This document shows, piece by piece, positions 1 to 9,505 of a stretch of 10,368 bases of DNA. The position numbers and the translations under genes are program-made. The notes under the pieces are model-generated. The model was not told the origin of the DNA, searched no databases, and saw only the letters and a program-made list of their open reading frames with translations. The first letter of the stretch is position 1. Every line of letters begins with the position of its first letter. Source of the DNA: Actinomycetota bacterium (lineage in GTDB: Bacteria > Actinomycetota > Actinomycetes > Actinomycetales > Cellulomonadaceae); assembly GCA_018898235.1 (NCBI GenBank), contig JAHIJU010000378.1, positions 1-10,368 of the forward strand, in the 5' to 3' direction.

Positions 1-117
1 AAGGACCCGATCGAGCTGATGAAGCTCAAGGAGATCGTCGAGAAGCTCGAGGACGCCGCGGACGCCTTCGAGAAGGTCGCCAACACCGTCGAGACCATCG
101 CTCTCAAGGAGTCCTGA
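1..117 (+). CDS. DUF47 / PhoU-like phosphate transport accessory protein, C-terminal fragment
   Basis: An open frame enters from the left edge and ends at TGA 115-117; only the last 38 residues are present. They form a charged, amphipathic helix rich in Lys/Glu with the pattern LKEIVEKLEDAADAFEKVAN, typical of the final helix of DUF47 (PhoU-like helical bundle) proteins. The gene lies 5 bases upstream of a PiT phosphate permease, the usual position of DUF47 genes, whose products are thought to regulate or assist the neighbouring Pi carrier. Its 3' end also carries the probable ribosome binding site of that permease. Family assignment rests on the helix pattern and the neighbour, because the rest of the protein lies outside the window. 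Confidence 0.8.
   Translation, partial: KDPIELMKLKEIVEKLEDAADAFEKVANTVETIALKES
106..111 (+). promoter_or_regulatory. Probable ribosome binding site of the PiT gene
   Basis: AAGGAG lies inside the last codons of the DUF47 gene, 11 bases before the GTG at 123. The spacing is a little long. It is the only Shine-Dalgarno-like sequence nearby and supports the GTG start. It also implies that the permease is translated from the same transcript as the DUF47 gene. Confidence 0.5.
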
Positions 118-122
118 GCCAG

Positions 123-1127
123 GTGGAGTTCGCGCTCGTCGTGCTGGTCGTCGCGCTCGCGCTCGGCTTCGACTACACGAACGGCTTCCACGACGCGGCC
201 AACGCCATCGCGACCTCGGTGTCCACCCGGGCGCTCACGCCGCGGGTCGCCCTCCTGATGGCCGCGGTCATGAACTTCGTCGGGGCGCTGCTGTCGACCA
301 AGGTCGCCGAGACCATCGCGACCGCCATCGTCGACCTGCAGGACGCGCCCGCCCGGCTCTCCCTCGTGGTCATCGTGGCGGCCCTGGTCGGCGCCATCAC
401 CTGGAACCTCATCACCTGGTGGTTCGGGCTGCCGTCGTCGTCCACGCACTCGCTCATCGGCGGTCTGGTGGGCGCGGGACTGGCCGGCGGGCTGGGCATC
501 TACGGCTCCCAGGTGGTCGACCGCGTGCTGATCCCGATGGTGGTCTCGCCGACCATCGGGTTCGTGGTGGCGTTCATCGTGATGATCGGGGTGCTCTGGG
601 TGTGGCGGAACTCCTCGCCGCACCGCACCTTCCGTCGCTTCCGGCTGGCACAGACGGTGTCGGCCTCGGCGATGGCCCTCGGCCACGGTCTGCAGGACGC
701 GCAGAAGACGATGGGCGTCATCTTCCTGGCGCTGCTGTCGGTCGGCTGGGCGCACCCGGGCCACACCATCCCGTTGTGGGTCAAGCTCGGGGCGGCGACC
801 GCGATCTCGCTCGGCACCTACTCGGGCGGCTGGCGGATCATGCGCACCCTGGGCCGCAAGATCATCGAGGTGGACCCGGCGCGCGGCTTCGTCGCCGAGT
901 CGGTGTCCGCCACCGTGCTGTACCTCAACGCGTTCGTGCTGCACGCCCCGGTGTCGACCACGCACGTCGTGACCAGCGCCATCATGGGCGTCGGCGCGAC
1001 CAAGCGGGCCTCGGCGGTGCGCTGGGGCGTGGCCAAGAACATCGCGATCGCCTGGGTGCTCACCATCCCGGCCGCCGCCGCGGTCGCCGCCCTCATGTTC
1101 TGGCTGCTCCAGCTCGTCCTGCTCTGA
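123..1127 (+). CDS. pit: PiT-family inorganic phosphate transporter (low-affinity Pi permease)
   Basis: This is an integral membrane carrier of 334 residues, normal for bacterial PiT proteins, which import phosphate (usually as a metal-phosphate complex) driven by ion symport. The N-terminal family signature is at residues 14-34 (GFDYTNGFHDAANAIATS). A central conserved element GHGLQDAQKTMGVI follows near residues 187-200. The mirrored second signature (SATVLYLNAFVLHAPVSTTH) lies in the last quarter. About eight to ten hydrophobic helices are visible, with a basic cytoplasmic loop (SSPHRTFRRFR) before the central element. The GTG at 123 is chosen because the next ATG lies beyond the signature and AAGGAG precedes it. 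It is probably cotranscribed with the DUF47 gene upstream and converges on mutT1 with 19 bases between the stops. Substrate is inferred from family; sulfate-type PiT relatives exist, but the DUF47 neighbour favours phosphate. Confidence 0.93.
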   Translation: MEFALVVLVVALALGFDYTNGFHDAANAIATSVSTRALTPRVALLMAAVMNFVGALLSTKVAETIATAIVDLQDAPARLSLVVIVAALVGAITWNLITWWFGLPSSSTHSLIGGLVGAGLAGGLGIYGSQVVDRVLIPMVVSPTIGFVVAFIVMIGVLWVWRNSSPHRTFRRFRLAQTVSASAMALGHGLQDAQKTMGVIFLALLSVGWAHPGHTIPLWVKLGAATAISLGTYSGGWRIMRTLGRKIIEVDPARGFVAESVSATVLYLNAFVLHAPVSTTHVVTSAIMGVGATKRASAVRWGVAKNIAIAWVLTIPAAAAVAALMFWLLQLVLL

Positions 1128-1146
1128 GTCGCCGCCTCGGGTCGAC

Positions 1147-2111
1147 CTAGTGCGTCGGGCCGATCAGCTGGGCGGCCACCACCCGTGGCCCCGTCGGACC
1201 GTCCGCCACATGCGTCACGAGCACCTGGCCGGGTCGGAGGAATGGGTCGGCGGTCGGCAGACCGTCCGCCACCGCGCGGCTCGCGTGGGTGGCCAGGACA
1301 TCGAGCACCGTGGGCAGCACCGGTCGGTGCGTGCAGACCACGGCATCACCCTCGGTCGAGAGCAGGTCGATCATCTCGGCCGCGACCCGGGCGGGGGAGT
1401 CGGCGTGGGCGTCCTCGGTGAGCAGGTCCGAGGTCACCAGGTCCAGGCCGGCGGCGACCGCGTACGGCCGGACGGTCTGCTCGCAGCGTCCCCATCTGCT
1501 GGTGACCACCCGGGCCACACCGAACGCCGAGAGCACCGGCACCAGCCCGACGGCCTGGCGCCGCCCGGTCGGGGTCAGCGGGCGGTCGAACTCGGTGCCC
1601 GACCAGTGCGCGCGTTTGCGGGCGCGTCCGTGCCGGGCCACCACCAGGGCGCGGGTGACCAGACGGCCCTGCGCGTGCTCCTCGACGAGCACGTCGAGCG
1701 GCTCGCGGTCCGAGGTGCGGGTGAGCCGGTGGGCGGCCACCTCCACGTCGAACCAGCGGACCTGGTCGACCTCGGCACGGTCGGCGCGGGGCACCGGCGG
1801 ACGGGCGGCCAGCGCGAACCGGTCGGGACGTCCGGCGACCTCGGCCGCCCAGTAGTGCACCTGCTTGGGCCGGCCGGCGGACTCGTACTGCAACCCCGGC
1901 AGCGGGATCCCGAGGACGACGTCGAGCCCGGTCTCCTCCGCGACCTCACGGATCGCGGCCTCGACGGTGGACTCGCCCGGCTCGAGCTTGCCCTTCGGCC
2001 AGGACCAGTCCTTGTACCGCGGGCGGTGCACGAGGGCCACCTGCAACCGCCCCGTGCGCACCCGCCAGACGAGCGCCCCCGCGGCCTGGACCGGCGGGGT
2101 CAGGCCCTCGG

Positions 2112-2115
<4 letters not shown>
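1147..2115 (-). CDS. mutT1: MutT1-type Nudix hydrolase / histidine phosphatase two-domain protein
   Basis: This 322-residue protein joins a Nudix domain to a histidine phosphatase domain, the architecture of mycobacterial MutT1, whose usual length is about 317. MutT1 converts 8-oxo-dGTP/8-oxo-GTP to lower phosphates and also acts on diadenosine polyphosphates. The Nudix box spans residues 42-64 (GKLEPGE, then REVAEETGL; catalytic Glu57, Glu60, Glu61), preceded by the WSWPKGK motif. The phosphatase half has the phospho-acceptor RHG at 161-163, a later TSRWGRCEQTVRPYA segment and CTHRPVLP near the C-terminus carrying the second active-site His. The start chosen is the GTG at 2115, whose last two bases and the following A form the TGA stop of ppk (GTGA overlap), implying translational coupling. 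The frame is open upstream to 2235, but that stretch is antisense-like, Arg/Pro-rich and lies inside ppk. Substrate is inferred from family. Confidence 0.9.
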
Positions 2116-5276
<3,161 letters not shown>

Positions 5277-5355
5277 GCCCCATCTCAGCACGTGCGGCCG
5301 GTGGCGCCGGACCCGTGCCGGCCGGGACCTCGGTGCGCCGCACGTCCCGCACCCG

Positions 5356-5397
5356 ACCGGCGGACGTCGACGGGGCCGATCGGCCCCGTCCGCCGGT
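5356..5397. promoter_or_regulatory. Nested dyad in the divergent mshD/oxidoreductase intergenic region, possible operator
   Basis: A 22-bp perfect palindrome (5369-5390, half-site GACGGGGCCGA followed by its exact complement) lies inside a second inverted repeat, ACCGGCGGAC at 5356-5365 and its exact reverse complement at 5388-5397. The dyad is about 80 bases upstream of the mshD start and 24 bases upstream of the oxidoreductase start. It overlaps where a -35 element would sit for the TAGCGT box at 5406. A binding site for a dimeric repressor is the simplest reading; a hairpin-forming element is the alternative. The regulator is unknown. Confidence 0.5.
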
Positions 5398-5405
5398 GCG
5401 ACCGG

Positions 5406-5411
5406 TAGCGT
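5406..5411 (+). promoter_or_regulatory. Candidate -10 box for the oxidoreductase gene
   Basis: TAGCGT fits the actinobacterial TANNNT consensus and ends 9 bases before the ATG at 5421, which would give a leaderless or nearly leaderless transcript. That agrees with the lack of a Shine-Dalgarno sequence in front of this ATG. No convincing -35 hexamer is seen; its expected place is inside the palindrome. Confidence 0.35.
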
Positions 5412-5420
5412 GGGCGTGCC

Positions 5421-6542
5421 ATGGACGTGCCACCGCCGAGCCGCCGCCGAGACCGTCGTCGTCCCCCCGCGGGGCCTCGGACGGTCGACGTCGATGTGGT
5501 GGTCGTCGGTGCGGGGCAGGCCGGGTTGACCGCCGCCCACCACCTGCGGCGAGCCGGGCTGGCGGCCCTCGGGTCGCTCGGGTGGCAGGAGTCGGCGGCG
5601 ACGTTCGTGGTCCTCGACGACTCACCGGTACCCGGTGGGGCCTGGCAGCGGCGGTGGCCCGGTCTGACGATGGCCGCGGCGCACCGGGCGCACACCCTGC
5701 CGGGGATGCCGCTGTCGGTCCCCGACGCCCAGGCGCCGGCGGCCCGTGCCGTCCCCGCCTACTTCGCGCAGTACGAGGACGCGTTCGCCCTGCACGTCCA
5801 GCGTCCGGTGCACGTGCGCGCCGTCCGTCGCGACGGCGACCGGTTCGCCGTCGAGTCCCAGCACGTGGCACTGCCCGAGGAGCAGGTGACCTTCCGCGCC
5901 CGCGCGCTCATCAGTGCGACCGGGTCCTGGACCAAGCCGTTCTGGCCGGTGTACCCGGGACGGGAGGCATTCATCGGCCGTCAGCTGCACGCCCGCGACT
6001 ACCGCACCCCGGCCGAGCTGGCGGACGGCCCGGTCGTCGTGGTCGGCGGCGGGGCGTCGGCCGTGCACATCGTGGCCGAGCTGGCCGCCGTCACCACGAC
6101 CTGCTGGGTGACCCGTCGGCCGCCGCAGATCGACCCGCGCGACCGGACCGCGGCGGTCGAGGCGGCGGAGCGGGCCGGTGCGATGGTGGCCCGGCCGATG
6201 TTCGAGCGGATCGGGGCCCGCGGGGTGTGGTTCGCCCCGCGTGAGACGACGGACCCGGACGTGGCCGCCGACGGTGCCGACGCTGGCTGGGTCGACGGGC
6301 CGCCGTTCGTCGCGGCCGGTGCGATCGTGTGGGCCACCGGGTTCCGCCCGTCCCTGGCCCATCTGGCCCCGCTGCATCTGCGGACCGCCGGCCGGCCGCT
6401 GAGCCTGGACGGCGGGGTCGTCACCACCGAGCCGCGGGTGCTGCTGGTCGGCTCGGCCGCCGGTGACGCCCAGGGCACACCGGGGCAGGACCCGCAGGCG
6501 CCGGATGCGGTCCGGGACCTGCTCGCACGCCTCGGGCTGTGA
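5421..6542 (+). CDS. FAD-dependent oxidoreductase with class B flavin monooxygenase (FMO-type) motif
   Basis: This is a soluble 373-residue flavoprotein with two nucleotide-binding Rossmann folds. The FAD site GAGQAG is at 30-35 and the NAD(P)H site GGGASA at 209-214. The linker motifs are ATGSW (166-170) and ATGFRP (305-310). Just before the second Rossmann fold, residues 184-194 read FIGRQLHARDY, which fits the FMO fingerprint FxGxxxHxxxY/F of class B monooxygenases. The family uses NADPH and O2 to oxygenate N- or S-containing compounds or ketones; the substrate here cannot be inferred. Oddities are a basic, Pro-rich N-terminal tail of about 20 residues and an insertion near residues 46-60 between the dinucleotide-binding loop and the second strand. 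It is divergent from mshD and ends 3 bases from the convergent esterase gene. A thioredoxin-reductase-like role is less likely because there is no CxxC. Confidence 0.85.
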   Translation: MDVPPPSRRRDRRRPPAGPRTVDVDVVVVGAGQAGLTAAHHLRRAGLAALGSLGWQESAATFVVLDDSPVPGGAWQRRWPGLTMAAAHRAHTLPGMPLSVPDAQAPAARAVPAYFAQYEDAFALHVQRPVHVRAVRRDGDRFAVESQHVALPEEQVTFRARALISATGSWTKPFWPVYPGREAFIGRQLHARDYRTPAELADGPVVVVGGGASAVHIVAELAAVTTTCWVTRRPPQIDPRDRTAAVEAAERAGAMVARPMFERIGARGVWFAPRETTDPDVAADGADAGWVDGPPFVAAGAIVWATGFRPSLAHLAPLHLRTAGRPLSLDGGVVTTEPRVLLVGSAAGDAQGTPGQDPQAPDAVRDLLARLGL

Positions 6543-6545
6543 GGC

Positions 6546-7688
6546 TCAGCCGGTCGGTATCCGCCCGGAGGCCCACACCAGGCCGTACGGCAGCCTCGAC
6601 CGGGCCATCGTCCAGGTGTGCGCGACGCCGCTGACCTCGTCGAGCACCACGTCGGCACCGCGCGCCCGCAGGGTCTGGGCGATCGTGCGCACCGCGTCCA
6701 CGGCGGGCGCCGTCGACTCGGCGTCGACCGCGATGAACATGTGCTGGCCGGGGTCGATGGTCACGGTCGACGCGTAGGCCGTCACATCGTGGGTCAGCCA
6801 CTGCGCGTGGGTGGCGAGCATCGCGTGGCCGCCGTCGCCCGGGGTCGGGTACGGGGCGAGGGCCAGGAACGTTCCCCACAGGTCGGGGTGCCGCAGCCCC
6901 TGGTCGAGGGCGCAGAAGCCGCCCGAGGAGAAGCCGCCGAGCACCCGGTGCGCGGCGTCGGCCCGCGTGGCGAACGTCGAGTCCACCCAGGGCACCACGA
7001 CGGTGGTGAGGTAGGTCTCGACCTGGGAGCCGCCGCGTGTGGAGTCCAGGCACTCGGTGTCGTCGGCGGTCGCGCCGGTCCCGTTCACATCGACGCTCAC
7101 CACGATCATCGGCTGCACCAGCTTGGCGGAGAGGAGCACGTCCATCGCATGCGGCGCGTCACCGGCCGCGAACCAGTCGCCGGACGCACCGGGGCTGCCG
7201 TGGATCAGGTAGACGACGGGGTAGCGGGTGGCATCGGCGCCGTTGTAGCCAGGGGGCGTGTAGACCCACGTGATCGACTTCGTGGGCATGTCCAGCGAGG
7301 CGTGGCTGGGCACATGGAACGCCTGGGAGGCCCCCTGCCCCGGGCCCCCGGAGACCGGTGTCGCCGTCCCGTGGGAGAGCCTGGGCGCGGGCGCCAGGCC
7401 CCAGCCGGACAGCGTGGTCTGCAACGACTGGACGTTCGGCACGTAGCCGGCGATGGCATTGGCCGCGACCGCGAGCGCGAGCACGGTCGCCGTCCCCGCC
7501 CCGACCGCCCACGGCCACGACCTGCGGTGGCGCCGGCGGCGCAGCACCAGCACGACGACGAGCGCCACGGCCAGCGCGCCGACCGCCACCGCCGTCCAGA
7601 CCGAGCTGATGAGGTCCCCGCCCCGGGCGAGCTCGCGCAGCACCGTGTGACTGATCGTCACGTCCGGCGCCGGCACCTCGTTGGGCAT
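6546..7688 (-). CDS. Membrane-anchored alpha/beta-hydrolase of the antigen 85 / esterase-D-like family
   Basis: The protein has 380 residues. Two hydrophobic helices (about 29-49 and 60-81) flank a basic loop, RRRRHRR, which by the positive-inside rule is cytoplasmic; the catalytic domain after residue 82 should therefore be outside the membrane. That domain resembles the putative-esterase family (PF00756), which includes antigen 85. It has YLIHGSPGASGDWF (160-173), the nucleophile elbow GFSSGG with Ser254, an acid in VDAEST (Asp322 or Glu324) and the catalytic His in GVAHTW (His357). Its only two cysteines, Cys213 and Cys259, could form a disulfide. ATG 7688 is the start because no ATG/GTG occurs in frame for some distance upstream; a GGAGAGG lies 13 bases before it. 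It is divergent from a DUF2156 aminoacyl-lipid synthase gene, which suggests a lipid-ester substrate. Mycolyl or simple ester hydrolysis cannot be excluded. Confidence 0.85.
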   Translation of the reverse strand: MPNEVPAPDVTISHTVLRELARGGDLISSVWTAVAVGALAVALVVVLVLRRRRHRRSWPWAVGAGTATVLALAVAANAIAGYVPNVQSLQTTLSGWGLAPAPRLSHGTATPVSGGPGQGASQAFHVPSHASLDMPTKSITWVYTPPGYNGADATRYPVVYLIHGSPGASGDWFAAGDAPHAMDVLLSAKLVQPMIVVSVDVNGTGATADDTECLDSTRGGSQVETYLTTVVVPWVDSTFATRADAAHRVLGGFSSGGFCALDQGLRHPDLWGTFLALAPYPTPGDGGHAMLATHAQWLTHDVTAYASTVTIDPGQHMFIAVDAESTAPAVDAVRTIAQTLRARGADVVLDEVSGVAHTWTMARSRLPYGLVWASGRIPTG

Positions 7689-7764
7689 CAGGTCATCTTG
7701 CCCTCTCCACCTGAGCGTGCACGAATGCAGGACCAGGGCCGTGGAGGGGCCAGACTGGGACGTT

Positions 7765-9441
7765 GTGAGCTCCAGGGGGTCGTCGACGGCACGCACGGCG
7801 CTGGTGGGGCAACGGACCCGGCTGCGGGAGCGCGGCATCGCCTCCCGGGTGGTGCTCGTCATCGGGGTGCTCACCGCACTGTCGTCGCTGCGACCCAGGC
7901 TGTGGCGTTCGTGGGGATTCCTGCGCGACGTGCTGCCCGGGCTGGTGCCCGGCACCGCCCGCTCGTCGTTGCTCGTGGTGTCGATCACGCTCCTGCTGCT
8001 GTCCCGTGGGTTGCGGCGAGGCAGTCGGCTGGCCCTGCTCGGCAGCGTGACGGCGCTGGCGGCCTCGGCGGTGCTGCACCTGGCGGCCGGCGGCCGGTCC
8101 GTGGTCGCGGTCGTGATCGCCGTCGTGGGGGGGCTGTGGCTGGTCGCGCGGCGGTCGGCCTTCACCGTGCTGCCGCAGCGCCGGGCCGTGCGGCGGGCCG
8201 CCCTGCTCGCCGTCGTCGGGGTGCTGGCGATCCTGGTGCTCGCGGGGCTGTTCACCATGATGGCCCTGCACAATCCGCACCCCGTGGCTGACCTGCGGAT
8301 ACGCCGCGTCGCGCATCTCGTCGAGCTGATCCTGACCGTCGGCTTCCTGCTCTCGCTGGGCTGGAGCCTGGTGGCACCGCGTCGCCCCGTCCGGCTCGGG
8401 GCCCGCGACCAGCGCGTCGAACGGGAGCGGGCACGCGCGGTCGTGGCCCGGTACGGCGGGGGCACGCTCGACTACTTCGCGCTGCGGGACGACAAGTCGT
8501 GGTTCTTCGTCGGCCAGTCGATGGTCGCCCACTCGGTGCGCGCCGGGGTCTGCCTGGTCTCACCCGATCCGATCGGACCGGTCGACGAACGCGAGCAGAC
8601 GTGGGCCGAGTTCCTGAACTACGCCCACGACTTCGGCTGGTCGGTGGCCGTGATCGGCGCGACGGCGCCCTGGCTGCCGGTGTACGAGGCGAGTGGGCTG
8701 CGCACCGTCTACCTGGGTGACGAGGCGATCGTCGACTGCACCCGGTTCTCCCTGGCCGGCGGTGAGCGCAAGTCGTTGCGCCAGGCCGTCAACCGGGTCG
8801 CCAAGGGCGGCTGGACGACCACCTTCGTCGACCCGCTCGAGCTCGACGAGGGCTGCCGTGCCCAGGTGCTGGCCATGTCCGCCGAGTCCCGCCACGGGGA
8901 GGGTGAGCGGGGCTTCTCGATGACCCTGTCCCGGATGTTCGACCCCGACGACACCGGTCTGCTGCTGGCGCTCACCCGGGCGCCCGACGGCCGGGTCGAC
9001 GCGTTCTGCCAGTTCACCCCGGCCGCGTCGATCGACGGCTGGTCGCTCGACGTGATGCGCCGGCGGATGGATGTCGAGGACCTGCCCAACGGGCTGATCG
9101 ACTTCACGATCGCACGGACCATCGACGAGGTGGTGCGGCGCGGTCAGCACAGCCTGGGACTGAACTTCGCGGTGATGCGCGAGGTCCTCGAGAACGAACC
9201 CGCCACCCGGTTCGACGCGCTCGTGCGCCCGCTGCTGCAACTCGTCTCGGCGACGACGCAGATGTCCAGCCTGGCGACCTTCAACTCCAAGTACGGCCCC
9301 GGCTGGGTGCCGCGGTACGTCGTGCTCGACGCCGCCGAGTTCGTCGCGACCCAGGCGCTCGTGATGGCCGAGGCCGAGGGCGTCACCGAGATCCCGCTGA
9401 TCGGCCGGTTCATGGCGCGCGCACCGCGCCCCGGCAGCTGA
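7765..9441 (+). CDS. Membrane protein with DUF2156 / aminoacyl-phosphatidylglycerol synthase catalytic domain
   Basis: From GTG 7765 the protein has 558 residues. Six hydrophobic helices are visible at about 28-41, 69-82, 88-107, 112-128, 145-166 and 184-203, after which a cytoplasmic domain (about 218-555) matches the LPG-synthase C-terminal family. Its blocks include YGGGTLDYFALRDDKSWFF, VSPDPIGPV, YLGDEAIVDCTRFSLAG, KSLRQAVNRVAKGGW, ERGFSM, SLDVMRR, LNFAVMRE and NSKYGPGWVPRYVV. The family transfers an amino acid (Lys, Ala or Arg) from aminoacyl-tRNA to phosphatidylglycerol or a related lipid, reducing surface charge and susceptibility to cationic peptides. There is no fused lysyl-tRNA synthetase as in LysX, and only six helices against about 14 in full MprF, so a complete flippase unit is absent. 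The start is uncertain: GTG 7741 and TTG 7681 are also in frame. The amino acid and lipid cannot be read from sequence. Confidence 0.85.
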   Translation: MSSRGSSTARTALVGQRTRLRERGIASRVVLVIGVLTALSSLRPRLWRSWGFLRDVLPGLVPGTARSSLLVVSITLLLLSRGLRRGSRLALLGSVTALAASAVLHLAAGGRSVVAVVIAVVGGLWLVARRSAFTVLPQRRAVRRAALLAVVGVLAILVLAGLFTMMALHNPHPVADLRIRRVAHLVELILTVGFLLSLGWSLVAPRRPVRLGARDQRVERERARAVVARYGGGTLDYFALRDDKSWFFVGQSMVAHSVRAGVCLVSPDPIGPVDEREQTWAEFLNYAHDFGWSVAVIGATAPWLPVYEASGLRTVYLGDEAIVDCTRFSLAGGERKSLRQAVNRVAKGGWTTTFVDPLELDEGCRAQVLAMSAESRHGEGERGFSMTLSRMFDPDDTGLLLALTRAPDGRVDAFCQFTPAASIDGWSLDVMRRRMDVEDLPNGLIDFTIARTIDEVVRRGQHSLGLNFAVMREVLENEPATRFDALVRPLLQLVSATTQMSSLATFNSKYGPGWVPRYVVLDAAEFVATQALVMAEAEGVTEIPLIGRFMARAPRPGS

Positions 9442-9462
9442 GGCCCGGCGCGGCCCGCGGGT

Positions 9463-9505
9463 GCTGCTGGGGCGGTGCGCGGCCCGCCGGCACCGCCCCA
9501 GCAGC
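9463..9505. terminator. Bidirectional intrinsic-type terminator between convergent genes
   Basis: A perfect 15-bp inverted repeat (GCTGCTGGGGCGGTG at 9463-9477, complement at 9491-9505) with a 13-base loop lies 21 bases after the DUF2156 stop. It touches the last base of the stop codon of the convergent acetyl-CoA synthetase gene. There is no T-run on either side, which is common in GC-rich actinobacteria, where stem-only terminators are frequent. It can serve both strands. Confidence 0.75.

Noticed and set aside
1139..1146. GGTCGACC palindrome between the PiT and mutT1 stops
   Set aside because: Only 8 bp with no loop; too short to call a terminator or operator.
5277..5543. In-frame upstream extension of the MshD-PPK frame by 89 codons
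   Set aside because: It is Arg/Pro/Gly-rich, resembles no MshD N-terminus, and overlaps the oxidoreductase gene on the other strand and the palindromic intergenic region. MshD homology begins just after ATG 5276.
7681..7764. TTG start at 7681 for the DUF2156 protein
   Set aside because: It would overlap the divergent hydrolase start, and the extra residues look unlike a protein N-terminus. GTG 7765 or GTG 7741 is more likely, though not proven.
6618..8291. 557-codon open frame on the + strand opposite the hydrolase gene
   Set aside because: Composition is Arg/Gly/His-rich with no motif. It is the expected shadow of high third-position GC on the other strand.
7689..8465. Upstream extension of the hydrolase frame to position 8465
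   Set aside because: It is antisense to the conserved membrane part of the DUF2156 gene, Arg/Ser/Thr-rich, and has no recognisable domain; ATG 7688 directly precedes the membrane anchor.
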